Below, one piece after another: positions 17,905 through 26,148 of a DNA stretch of 37,380 nt. The DNA is taken from contig CAMDEA010000077.1 of NCBI GenBank assembly GCA_945893045.1, positions 1 through 37,380 of the forward strand. The letters run 5' to 3'. This stretch comes from Planctomyces sp. SH-PL62. Its GTDB lineage: Bacteria > Planctomycetota > Planctomycetia > Planctomycetales > Planctomycetaceae. Every line of letters starts with the position of its first letter. The stretch's first letter is position 1. The position numbers and the translations under genes were made by a program. The notes below the pieces were generated by a model. The model saw nothing but the letters and a program-made list of their open reading frames with translations. It ran no database searches and was not told where the DNA came from.

Positions 17905-19505
17905 CTCATCGGAGCAAACGCGCGGACCACTTGCTTGGCACTGATTAACCCATCGACCGCCGCGCTGATGATGCCTCCCGCGAAACCCGCTCCCTCGCCC
18001 ACCGGATACAGACCCACGCAGGCGGGAGACTGACGTGTCGTGACATCGCGTTCGATCCGCACCGGCGAACTGCCGCGCATTTCCGGGCCGATCAGATTCG
18101 CGTTACGCAGAAAGTCGCCGCGCCACTTGAGGTCCATCAACGGCAACCCGGATCGAATCGCGGCGAGCGCGACCGGAGGCAACACGTTATCCAAGTTCAG
18201 CGGCGCGAGACCGCGCGGATACGAAGACTCAAATCGCTGATCCGGTGAGGGGGATCGTCCCGCCAGAAAATCTGCGGCCGTTTGAATCGGACAGAAGTAA
18301 TTTCGTCCGGCTAACTCGAACGCCGCCGACTCGAATTGCCGTTGCAGTTCAACGCCGGCCAGCGGATGCGAGCCGCCGAACTCGTGCGGTTCGATCGTCA
18401 CCATGACGCCGCTGTTCGCGAACGGTGTGTCGTGCCGCGAGTTACTCATCCCGTTCGTCGCGAAACAATTTGGTTCCGAGATACTGGGAATCGCGATGCC
18501 GCCGGCACACATGCAGAACGAATACACGTCGCGCTCGCCGCGAGCCGTCAGCGTGTAGTCCGCCGCGCCCAGCAATGCGAGATACTCCGGCCGGCCGTAC
18601 TTGTGCTGATTGACCTGCTCCTGCGGTTGCTCGATTCGCAGGCCGAGCTGAAACGCCTTCTGCGTCATCGGAATGCCGGCCTCCAGCAACATGCGATAGG
18701 TGTCGCGAGCGCTGTGTCCGATGCCGAGAATCGCTTGCGTCGTCGTGAGATAACCGCTCGAAGTATGCAACCCGCGCAAACGACCGTCGGCGAGATCGAC
18801 TCCTTCGCAGCGGCAACCAAAGCGATACTCGCCGCCGAGTTCTTCGATCTTGCGGCGCAAGTTGCGAACGATCATCGGCAACCGATTGCTCCCCAGATGC
18901 GGCCGATGTTCATAAACGAGTGACGGCTTGCCGCCGCATTCAACAAACCGCGCTAGCACCCAATCCACATCCGGCCCGCTCAACCGGCAGGTCAGCTTGC
19001 CATCGCTGAACGTGCCCGCTCCCCCTTCGCCGAACAAGTAATTGTTTTCGGGATCGTGCCGACCACCCGAATCGAAGAGCCGAATCGCAGGAACTCGTTC
19101 CTTGACCGCCTGACCCCGTTCGAGGATCAGCGGTCGATAGCCTTTCGCCGCCAGATAATACCCCGCCAGCAAACCCGCCGGCCCGGAGCCTATCACGACC
19201 GGTCGCTGTTCGAGCGGTGTTGATCCAGAGACGACATCCTCAAACAACGGTGGCGTAAACAACTCGACGTCGCTCGACGTCTTCGACAACAACTGCGCGG
19301 CCTGCTCGCTGTCGGGCAACTCAACAAGCAACGTGTAGACGAACTTCAACTCGCGCCGCGATCGTGCATCGAGGCTCTTCCGCAAGATCCGCCAGCGAGC
19401 AACGTCGGCCGGGTAAAGCCCCAGCTTTCGCGCGATCCGATTCGGAAGCTCCGACTCCGGCTCGAAGACGTTGGTCGTCAAATTTGAGATGCGAATCGAA
19501 GGCAT
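17901..19505 (-). CDS. FAD-dependent dehydrogenase-like protein (COG2509 type)
   Basis: This 534-residue flavoprotein has the dinucleotide-binding motif VVIGSGPAGLLAGYYLA at about residue 103, followed by LERGQAVKERV, and the segment ENNYLFGEGGAGTFSDGKLTCR characteristic of the uncharacterised COG2509 dehydrogenases. The C-terminus has the FAD-contacting YPVGEGAGFAGGI. Residues 1-100 form a separate N-terminal domain typical of the family. The reaction is unknown. I start it at the ATG at 19505 (MPSIRISNLTTN); the in-frame extension to 19586 is encoded by a dispersed AT-rich palindrome and is unlikely to be translated. It is the last gene of the minus-strand run and its TAG lies in the BIME it shares with gyrA. 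Confidence 0.85.
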   Translation of the reverse strand: MPSIRISNLTTNVFEPESELPNRIARKLGLYPADVARWRILRKSLDARSRRELKFVYTLLVELPDSEQAAQLLSKTSSDVELFTPPLFEDVVSGSTPLEQRPVVIGSGPAGLLAGYYLAAKGYRPLILERGQAVKERVPAIRLFDSGGRHDPENNYLFGEGGAGTFSDGKLTCRLSGPDVDWVLARFVECGGKPSLVYEHRPHLGSNRLPMIVRNLRRKIEELGGEYRFGCRCEGVDLADGRLRGLHTSSGYLTTTQAILGIGHSARDTYRMLLEAGIPMTQKAFQLGLRIEQPQEQVNQHKYGRPEYLALLGAADYTLTARGERDVYSFCMCAGGIAIPSISEPNCFATNGMSNSRHDTPFANSGVMVTIEPHEFGGSHPLAGVELQRQFESAAFELAGRNYFCPIQTAADFLAGRSPSPDQRFESSYPRGLAPLNLDNVLPPVALAAIRSGLPLMDLKWRGDFLRNANLIGPEMRGSSPVRIERDVTTRQSPACVGLYPVGEGAGFAGGIISAAVDGLISAKQVVRAFAPMR

Positions 19506-19510
19506 TGTGC

Positions 19511-19653
19511 GGAAATTCCAAAACCCAAATCTCAATGTCCAATGAAATGCAAACCGCCAAAGTTTAATCGACGAGTCGTCGGCCAACCTTCTGCGACCAC
19601 CTGGTCATTGGGTTTTGGACATTCATTGGTCATTGGTTTTTGGAAATTGGGTT
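19511..19653. repeat. AT-rich palindromic repeat upstream of the flavoprotein gene
   Basis: The left part (about 19511-19550) contains TTCCAAAACCCAAATCTCAA and TGTCCAATGAAATG. The right part (about 19604-19653) carries tandem inverted versions, such as CATTGGGTTTTGGACATTC and CATTGGTTTTTGGAAATTGG. The arms are imperfect reverse complements. It lies between the molybdopterin-type gene and the flavoprotein gene and occupies the latter's leader. Confidence 0.75.
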
Positions 19654-19667
19654 TTCGCTGACTGGAC

Positions 19668-20144
19668 TTAGTGTTGATGCAACGCTTCGTGTTCCTGTTC
19701 GTCATGCGGCCGAGTGTCTCGGCCACGTCCGGCGGTCAGTTCGATGCGGTCTACGAACTTCACGTTCGCGCAGTCGTCGAGTTCATCTGTGTGACACACC
19801 GCCGGGTTCTTGATGAGAAACCGAAAGGGGCCGCCTTTGGCTTCCGGGTACGGCGTTCCATCAAGCTGATAGACCACGACCGCTTCATCCAGGATCGCGG
19901 CCAGCGGGATGCTCGCCGCGAAGTCGTCGCGCGTGGCGTGCAGCGTCAGATAGTTGGCCTCGGCGGAGGGAGCCACTCGGGCCAAGAGCGCTCGCAACGT
20001 CACGCCGTCTCCCGGCCGCTTCGGATGGAAGCGAGTGAAGTCGCGAACCTGCTCGGCTTCCGGGAATGTTCGTAGGTCGTCAAACGAAAACGATTGAGGC
20101 GAGGCGACCAATCCGTCGACTCGCAGGACTGCGGATGCCGTCAT
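19668..20144 (-). CDS. Small molybdopterin-dependent oxidoreductase-like protein
   Basis: This 158-residue protein resembles the molybdopterin-binding domain of the sulfite oxidase superfamily, in a minimal form. Supporting segments are VDGLVASPQSFSFDDLRTFP near the N-terminus, GVTLRALLARVAP, and DGTPYPEAKGGPFRFLI followed by NVKFVDRIELT at the end, where the family places its GxPL...GGPxR...K-V-x-x-I core. A cysteine pair (AVCHTDELDDC) is seen near the end, but I cannot assign it as the molybdenum ligand. No signal peptide is seen. AAGGA seven bases upstream supports the ATG at 20144. It directly follows a Rieske gene on the same strand, which could be its electron partner; this is inference. 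Confidence 0.65.
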   Translation of the reverse strand: MTASAVLRVDGLVASPQSFSFDDLRTFPEAEQVRDFTRFHPKRPGDGVTLRALLARVAPSAEANYLTLHATRDDFAASIPLAAILDEAVVVYQLDGTPYPEAKGGPFRFLIKNPAVCHTDELDDCANVKFVDRIELTAGRGRDTRPHDEQEHEALHQH

Positions 20145-20186
20145 GGAAATGTCCTTGGTGATGAACGATCAAAAACAAGCTGACAA

Positions 20187-20243
20187 AAAATGAGGGGCGA
20201 AAAATGAAAGCCAGCTTTGCCTCCATTTTTCGCCCTTCATTTT
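20187..20243. repeat. Palindrome with AAAATGA ends, overlapping the Rieske stop codon
   Basis: Arms 20187-20206 and 20224-20243 are reverse complements at 19 of 20 positions (AAAATGARGGGCGAAAAATG) around a 17-base loop. The right arm supplies the TGA stop (20237-20239) of the Rieske gene. It fills most of the 92-base gap between the two genes. Confidence 0.88.
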
Positions 20244-20587
20244 CCGCCAGCTCTGGCCGGAGCGACGGAAGTATCGGGGACGAGCACCTGAATCTCATTT
20301 CCCATAACCCGCACGTCGAATATCTCCGTCCGAGTCTTCGCGTTGGGGTTATCCAGCCACGTCCCGGTCTTGATGCAGAATCGCCAAGCATGCCACGGAC
20401 AGGTCACGCCGCCGTCCTCAACGTATCCGGCCGCCAGCGAGGCCCCCATGTGCGGGCACAGGTCGTTGATCGCCGAGTACTCGCCATTGCTCAGAAAGAC
20501 GGCGACCATTTTGCCATTCACGCAAAAAGAGCGTGCTTCGCCTTCGGGAATGTCGCCGACTTGCGCGACTGTCTGAAACTCTGCCAT
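20237..20587 (-). CDS. Rieske [2Fe-2S] ferredoxin-like protein
   Basis: This 116-residue protein is a stand-alone Rieske domain that carries electrons through a [2Fe-2S] cluster. The ligands are visible as CPH (C44, H46) and CPWHAW (C63, H66), with the usual spacing. The length and soluble character fit ferredoxins of the NirD/BphF type rather than cytochrome bc1 subunits. The start is the ATG at 20587; a TTG immediately upstream is also possible. GAGG lies a few bases before. The stop lies in a palindrome. The neighbouring molybdopterin-type gene suggests a small redox pair. Confidence 0.9.
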   Translation of the reverse strand: MAEFQTVAQVGDIPEGEARSFCVNGKMVAVFLSNGEYSAINDLCPHMGASLAAGYVEDGGVTCPWHAWRFCIKTGTWLDNPNAKTRTEIFDVRVMGNEIQVLVPDTSVAPARAGGK

Positions 20588-20664
20588 CAATTGCCTCGTC
20601 GTGATGAGATCGAGGCAGGGTAAAGGCTCAGCGAAGTCCCCTCAATCGTTTGGCTTCTGATTGC

Positions 20665-20762
20665 CCCCCATCCGTGTCGTCTTCCGATCCGTGTGCGCAG
20701 CGCGTTCCTGATTTCGGAGAACGCGACTGCGCACACGGATCGGAGCTCACACACGGATCAGA
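20665..20762. repeat. Palindrome with GATCCGTGTGCGCA core
   Basis: Arms 20686-20707 and 20719-20741 are reverse complements with one extra base on the right, around an 11-base loop. Shorter outer repeats of CATCCGTGT and ACACGGATC flank them. It lies between the Rieske gene and the end of the alpha-2-macroglobulin gene, a 204-base gap with no other gene. Confidence 0.85.
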
Positions 20763-20791
20763 CAACATGGCAATTGATTGGCCAAAACTTA

Positions 20792-23700
20792 TTACGGAGT
20801 GATCCGGACTCGCAGAGGTTCGACCCAATGCTTCTGCTCGGCGGTGTAGTAGAGGTAGGCTCGCGAGGCCGGAGCGGTGTACTCGCCGGGAATCGTGGCG
20901 GTCAGGGTGATCGCGAAACGGTGCTCGGCTTGTGGATGGATCGTTCGCCAATAGCAGAGGACTTCGCGCGGTCGCAGTTCGTAGTAATCGAACGCGCCGG
21001 CATCACGGAGTTCGTTCAGCTCTTCCGCTCGCGGTTCCAGTCCGGCCGGGAGTCCGAGCACAGCAACCGTCATCGGCAACCCGCGCTCTGTCGTGTTCTT
21101 GACCAGTGCTTCGAGCCGCACCGTGTCACCAGCGGTCAACGTCGCTGTCTCGTTCTGTGAACTGAGTTTCGTTGATAATCGCACCGGACAATTCGGATCG
21201 CTCGGCGGCTTCGGCGTGTGGTAGAGCACTTCCAGCGCGAACGACAGCCGGCCGAAACCAGGAGCACGCAGTTCGAGTTCCGTCTCGCCCGGCACCAGCT
21301 TCGAGCCGATTCCCGTCAGTTCAATCGTCGAACTGGCGTCCGAGCCTTCGGGCAAGATGGCCTGAGCCAAGATCTCTTGATCGCGCACGACCTGCAATGT
21401 GCCACCGCGACGAGCAACCCCCGCTGTCTTCGCGTAACCGATCAAAGCTTTCAGTGCGAGGACCGTCGCTTGCGTCGAGCCGAAGCCACTGTGTCCTTGG
21501 CGGTGCGTGACGATCCACTTCGCCGCGCGGTCTGCCGAGCCGTTGAACTTCGGACTCTTCAGCCAGGCGATCGTGGCCAGCGCGGTCGTTTCCATCTTCA
21601 GCGACAAACCGCCGCTCTGTGTCACCGTGGTCGAGCCAGTCAGGCTGCCATCCGCCGCTTGCAGTTCGGTCAACGATTGCAGCAATTGGTCTCCGTCGAT
21701 CGTCCTCCCCGCGTTAAGCAACGCGGCGGCCGAGAGCGCGATCAAATACGGATCACGCGATTTGTTGGCAATCACCGTCAGATGAGACAGTTCCGCGCTG
21801 AGATCTGACGTCTCCGATTTGGAATTTGAGATTTGAGATTTGAGATTTGAAATTTGAGATTTCAAATAATTGGCGGCATCGGCTTCCGTCAATGCCCACA
21901 ACACATAGGCATCAACGATGTCTTGCTGCACCGACCAGACATGCAGATGGCGCGGGTTGCGATGGAAGCCACCTTGCCCGTTGCGGCGGGCGAGCAGCCA
22001 CGTCCGCGTGCGTTCCACCATCTCGGCATCGACCGGCATGACTTCGGCCATGTCGTGATACTGCATCAGGCCGAACGCGGTGAGCGCCTCGTGGCCGGGG
22101 TCGCTGCCGAACCATTCGTAACCGCGCTGCTTGCACTCGAAGCTGGTCAACTTCTGATAGCCGCGATCGAGGAAGTCTTTGGCCTTCCGCGTGACGTTCG
22201 GATTCGCAAGCTGATTCTGTTGGAGATACTGCAAGGCCATCGTATTGGGATAGTTGGTGGCGGTGGTTTGCTCGAAGCAGCCGTGCGGTTCGCCGAGGAT
22301 GCTCTCGACTCCCGACAACAGATCGGCCAGCGGCGACGGATACGCTCGCAGCGTCACCGCCAGCGAACCGGGGACGGCATCGCTGGGAATTTTCAACCGC
22401 AAGCGTTCGGTGCCGTTGATGACGCCGGCCAGCGATTCGCGAATCGGATAGCCCGACGGAGCCACATGCAGCTTGCGACGTACCGCGTCCGCGAATGTCC
22501 CGGCAGAGGCACGCAGTTCGATGAACGCATCCGTCTCGGCCGAGCCGTGCGTGACATTCAACGAGATGTGTTCGCGGCGCTGATCGTTGGCAGCGACCGT
22601 CACGCTGCGCGATTTGTCGCCGACGACTTGCAACGTTCCGTCCGCCGACAATCCGAGCTGCACCTGTTGTGGCTCGGACGTGCGATTGATGACCGCGACC
22701 GGCAAGTCGATGCGATCGCCAGTCGTGACCTCCAGCGGCAGCTTCGGTTCGATTTGGAACGGCAGCCGAGACACGACCTCGCCACCACCGGAACCGATGC
22801 GACCGTCGCCGGTGTGCGCGTCGGCCAGCACTCGGAACGTCGTCACCGAGTCCGACAGGTCGAAGCGAATCGTCGCCTCGCCATTCGCGTCGGTGATCAG
22901 CAGCGGTTGCCAGAACAGCGTCTCGGTGAAGTCTTCGCGCAGTCCCGACTCGCGGCGCACATGCTTGTGAGCATACTCGCGCACCGGGAACCGCAGCTCA
23001 TCGAGCAACAGGCCGCTCAGTCCTTCGGAATCCAACCCGCGAGCCGTCAGCAACCGTCGCAAGTCGTCGGCGCTGAGCAATCGTGGCGGGGACGAGACTT
23101 TCCCCGGAGCCGGTGGCGTTCCTGCTGCGATCATCGAAGTGCTGGGATCGACGTTGAACACCTGCGGTGCGACCGCAGACTCACTCGGCACCGAGTCGGC
23201 CGCAGGAGGATTCATCCGGAAACTTCGGAGGTCATTGTCAAAGGGGCCACCCATGTCGGCGAACCTGGCAGCTTCGCTCGTGGCTTCGCCGAACGGACTG
23301 CCAACTCGTTTCGCTGATGCTGGTGATGTCGTCGCCGACGCTTGGGGCGCACTACCAACTGCCGCACTGTCGCGCTTGGCTTGCGGCAAGAGTGACTCAC
23401 CGCATCCCACAACGGCACACGAGAGTCCCAACGCTGCAATCCACAACCGGATGCTGACGCCCGTCGCCGTCCTCCAGCGCGGACGCATCAGGATCGAGAG
23501 CAGCCACGCGGTCAGAATCACAACGAGCACGACGCGGCTGTCGCTCAGCAGTTGGTTCCACGCGGCGTTCATTTTCCGTGAGTGAATCCCCGCCTGTTCG
23601 TTGATCACCGGTCCGTTGTCGAACTCCACCGGTTGATTCGTACGGCCATCGAGGTCGATCAGCTTGCCGAGTTGCTCACGAAAACTCGGATTCGGCTCGG

Positions 23701-26020
23701 CGTTGGTGTTCTCGACGAACCGCCGCCAGCCTTGAGTCCCCAACAGGAGATCGACCGCCTCGGCCGCCGATGCCAATTCTGATGTCACTGGCGAGCGGGG
23801 CGGCGTCAGCCCCTCGGTGTGGTTGTCGGTGCGCTCACCATCAGACCGGGGGGCTGACGCCACCCCGCTCGCCAGCGAATCGGGTAAGTAGAAGTTCGCG
23901 TGCTCCAAGTCTTCCGGCTGGTTGATCTCACTGGTGAGCAAGAAGTGCGTGCGCAGCGCCGGCCGCTCGTGTTCGTCGAGACTCAACGCCGCATCATCGA
24001 CGACGGCGACACCCATCACTGCCGGAGTCGGTCGATCATTCTCATCCGTCACTTGCAGAGTCAGCCGCAACGGATCGCCCGGTGAACGAGAAAGACTCCC
24101 GACCCCGTCGCGTGGAGCAACCACTCGCACGCGCACCTGCGCATCGTGCTGCCGAAACACCAATCGCTCGACCAACGGCGTCGGCGGAGTCGTCAGCGCG
24201 TTCAACACCGTCAGCCGAATCACTCCGCCGACGTTGGCGGAGATCGGCAGTTTCAACGACGTACTGCCGCGAGCGACCGTGAACTTCGATTCGCTAACAC
24301 TCATTCCACGACAGGACGCTTGCACGAGAATTGGCATCGCCGAGTCGGTGCGCACTTTGAACGAGATCGGTTCAGTCGATGCGAAGACACCACGACCGGT
24401 ATCGAGCACAGGTCGGTCACTGACGACGGCCGGCAACTCCGGCGCGTTCGTCACATCGACGGGCTGAGCGACCTTCAACACATATCGCTCGCCGCGCGTG
24501 GGCGTGAATCGGAAACTGCCGAGACCGTCGCGCACTGTTTCGACGCGAGCGACCTCGCGGCCTTGTTGATCGAGAATCTGTCCGGCGACGTGAATTGGTT
24601 TGCCGAGCGTGCTCTTCGCCGCGAAGTAGACGCGGTTCTCCAAACCCGCCACCAACGGGCCGCCTTCGGGGTAGAAGGCCACATTCACTCGGCCAAGCTG
24701 AATCGGGATCGTCTTCACCTGCGTCTCTTGCGTGCCACCGTCGTCGATCGACACGGCCAGTTGCCCATCTCCCTCGGCGATGTGTTCCGGCAATCGGAAC
24801 GAGACCATGCAGGTGCCGACCTCGCTGGTCAGCGTGTTCTGCTGCGCGACTACGCGGCCATCGACCGTCGCCGTGATGCGGACTTTCGCCTTCGCGAGCG
24901 GCCCACCTTCGGCTCGTGCGGCGGATAAGTCGGCCTCGACCAGATCGCCGGGGCCGTGACTGCGGCGCTTGAACTCAATCTGCTTCTTGAAGCGCGGCAC
25001 GCGATATTGCTGCACCAGCAATTTGCGTTGTTCGTCCGGGAAAAAACCATCCAGGCTCTTCGCGACGAGCGTGTACTCGCCTCCTGTCGCCGAGGCCGGC
25101 AGCGCGAACGCTCCGTTGCCGACACCGCGCTGCGTCACACCGTCACGCAGCGCATTCGGAACCGCTGCGCCGCTGGGATCACGCAACTCGAAATGAATTG
25201 GCACATCCACGTCGGCCCGCAGCGAATGCCGTTCAAGTGTCAGCGAGCGAAACAAGATCGTCTCGCCCGGCCGATACAGCGGCCGATCCACCGTGAGATA
25301 CGTCAAGCACCGCGTCGGCTCCAACGGAAACGTTGTGTACTCCGACGTCGATCCGTCGGGAGACACCGCCGTCACATGCAGTCGCGAATCCTTCGGCAAC
25401 TTGAGGCTCGCGGGAACGGTGAACGCCGCCTTGCCGGCCTGGTCGGTATTCACGTTCTGCCGATGCAAAGTGGCGTTGGAGGCTTGGACCTCGAATCGCA
25501 ACATTGCCGGAGTTGCGAACACACGCCGATCGCCGCGCGAGACCGTGAACTGAAACCGATTCGGCTTCGAGCGTGCGCTGTCGGAAACGCTGCTGGCCTG
25601 CAAACGCAGCGGCAACGGCGTCGAGTTCGGCAACCGCCGTACGAATCGCAGTCCGATGAATCCGCACATCAAGACGATCGCAATGGCCGCCGTCAACCGT
25701 CGCACGAACCGCCAGCGCACGGCGTGCAGCGCCAGTGAATCACTGGCGAGCGGGGCGGCGTCAGCCCCCCGGTGGTTTCGCGAGGTCGAATTCAACCGGG
25801 GGGCTGACGCCACCCCGCTCGCCAGGACATCGATCGTGTCACGACCTTGCAGCTTCGCCGCCTCGGCGAACCGCCCGCTCAGCTTGAGCACCTCGGCCCA
25901 CGCCAGAGCGACATCGGACTCGGACTCGATGCGCCGCCGCCATCGCGCGGCTTCGGCCTCGTCGAGCAACCCATAATGCAGTTCGAGCAGCGTTTGCTGA
26001 ATGTTGGTTTTGTTTGGCAT
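20792..26020 (-). CDS. Alpha-2-macroglobulin family membrane protein with anti-sigma-like N-terminus
   Basis: This 1742-residue protein is an alpha-2-macroglobulin-like protein. Residues 1-60 (LLELHYGLLDEAEAARWRRR, read on to DVALAWAEV) resemble the cytoplasmic domain of anti-sigma factors but lack the zinc cysteines. A transmembrane helix follows at about 100-125. TVDRPLYRPGETILFR marks the MG2 domain. The thioester motif GCFEQ is intact (C1248, Q1251) and is followed by a helical thioester domain and a C-terminal receptor-like domain. Two further hydrophobic segments at about 825-865 flank a basic loop, so the protein may cross the membrane three times. Bacterial relatives are thought to trap proteases in the periplasm. 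Three in-frame repeats interrupt it (residues about 66-93, 716-744 and 1386-1401). The ECF sigma gene lies 120 bases upstream on the same strand. Confidence 0.88.
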   Translation of the reverse strand: MPNKTNIQQTLLELHYGLLDEAEAARWRRRIESESDVALAWAEVLKLSGRFAEAAKLQGRDTIDVLASGVASAPRLNSTSRNHRGADAAPLASDSLALHAVRWRFVRRLTAAIAIVLMCGFIGLRFVRRLPNSTPLPLRLQASSVSDSARSKPNRFQFTVSRGDRRVFATPAMLRFEVQASNATLHRQNVNTDQAGKAAFTVPASLKLPKDSRLHVTAVSPDGSTSEYTTFPLEPTRCLTYLTVDRPLYRPGETILFRSLTLERHSLRADVDVPIHFELRDPSGAAVPNALRDGVTQRGVGNGAFALPASATGGEYTLVAKSLDGFFPDEQRKLLVQQYRVPRFKKQIEFKRRSHGPGDLVEADLSAARAEGGPLAKAKVRITATVDGRVVAQQNTLTSEVGTCMVSFRLPEHIAEGDGQLAVSIDDGGTQETQVKTIPIQLGRVNVAFYPEGGPLVAGLENRVYFAAKSTLGKPIHVAGQILDQQGREVARVETVRDGLGSFRFTPTRGERYVLKVAQPVDVTNAPELPAVVSDRPVLDTGRGVFASTEPISFKVRTDSAMPILVQASCRGMSVSESKFTVARGSTSLKLPISANVGGVIRLTVLNALTTPPTPLVERLVFRQHDAQVRVRVVAPRDGVGSLSRSPGDPLRLTLQVTDENDRPTPAVMGVAVVDDAALSLDEHERPALRTHFLLTSEINQPEDLEHANFYLPDSLASGVASAPRSDGERTDNHTEGLTPPRSPVTSELASAAEAVDLLLGTQGWRRFVENTNAEPNPSFREQLGKLIDLDGRTNQPVEFDNGPVINEQAGIHSRKMNAAWNQLLSDSRVVLVVILTAWLLSILMRPRWRTATGVSIRLWIAALGLSCAVVGCGESLLPQAKRDSAAVGSAPQASATTSPASAKRVGSPFGEATSEAARFADMGGPFDNDLRSFRMNPPAADSVPSESAVAPQVFNVDPSTSMIAAGTPPAPGKVSSPPRLLSADDLRRLLTARGLDSEGLSGLLLDELRFPVREYAHKHVRRESGLREDFTETLFWQPLLITDANGEATIRFDLSDSVTTFRVLADAHTGDGRIGSGGGEVVSRLPFQIEPKLPLEVTTGDRIDLPVAVINRTSEPQQVQLGLSADGTLQVVGDKSRSVTVAANDQRREHISLNVTHGSAETDAFIELRASAGTFADAVRRKLHVAPSGYPIRESLAGVINGTERLRLKIPSDAVPGSLAVTLRAYPSPLADLLSGVESILGEPHGCFEQTTATNYPNTMALQYLQQNQLANPNVTRKAKDFLDRGYQKLTSFECKQRGYEWFGSDPGHEALTAFGLMQYHDMAEVMPVDAEMVERTRTWLLARRNGQGGFHRNPRHLHVWSVQQDIVDAYVLWALTEADAANYLKSQISNLKSQISNSKSETSDLSAELSHLTVIANKSRDPYLIALSAAALLNAGRTIDGDQLLQSLTELQAADGSLTGSTTVTQSGGLSLKMETTALATIAWLKSPKFNGSADRAAKWIVTHRQGHSGFGSTQATVLALKALIGYAKTAGVARRGGTLQVVRDQEILAQAILPEGSDASSTIELTGIGSKLVPGETELELRAPGFGRLSFALEVLYHTPKPPSDPNCPVRLSTKLSSQNETATLTAGDTVRLEALVKNTTERGLPMTVAVLGLPAGLEPRAEELNELRDAGAFDYYELRPREVLCYWRTIHPQAEHRFAITLTATIPGEYTAPASRAYLYYTAEQKHWVEPLRVRITP
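21817..21866. repeat. In-frame AT-rich tandem repeat, family C, copy 2
   Basis: Tandem units of GATTTGAGATTT type are read on the minus strand as YLKSQISNLKSQISNSKSE within the alpha-2-macroglobulin thioester region. The same repeat occurs in the TPR kinase at 11571-11647 in the equivalent frame. It is AT-rich in a GC-rich gene. Confidence 0.9.
23788..23875. repeat. In-frame palindromic element family A, copy 2
   Basis: Arms 23788-23818 and 23845-23875 are reverse complements except for two positions of 31. The sequence is CTGGCGAGCGGGGYGGCGTC followed by AGCCCC and CGGT. The minus-strand reading is SLASGVASAPR, then GLTPPRSPVTS for the other arm. It lies within the alpha-2-macroglobulin gene. 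Confidence 0.92.
25743..25825. repeat. In-frame palindromic element family A, copy 1
   Basis: Arms 25743-25773 and 25795-25825 are reverse complements at 30 of 31 positions around a 21-base spacer. The minus-strand reading is VLASGVASAPR, then GADAAPLAS. It inserts about 28 residues between the anti-sigma-like segment and the first transmembrane helix of the alpha-2-macroglobulin protein. Confidence 0.92.
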
Positions 26021-26042
26021 GGCTCAGCTCTCAAAAAATGAA

Positions 26043-26148
26043 ACCGCTAATGGACGCTAATCTTCGCTAATGACGACCGGTTGATCCCTATTCCTCGCGC
26101 GCTGCTTTGTCTTGTTCTGATTAGCGCCAATTAGCGCCGATTAGCGGT
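26043..26148. repeat. Palindrome of CGCTAAT units between sigma factor and alpha-2-macroglobulin genes
   Basis: Arms 26043-26071 and 26120-26148 (29 bases each) match as reverse complements except at five positions. Each is built of three near-tandem units ending CGCTAAT. The right arm supplies the TAA stop (26141-26143) and last Arg codon of the sigma factor gene. It occupies the leader of the alpha-2-macroglobulin gene. Confidence 0.88.

Noticed and set aside
21854..23317. 487-residue plus-strand frame opposite the alpha-2-macroglobulin gene
   Set aside because: The minus strand encodes the thioester and macroglobulin segments; this frame has the Arg/His-rich composition of a shadow.
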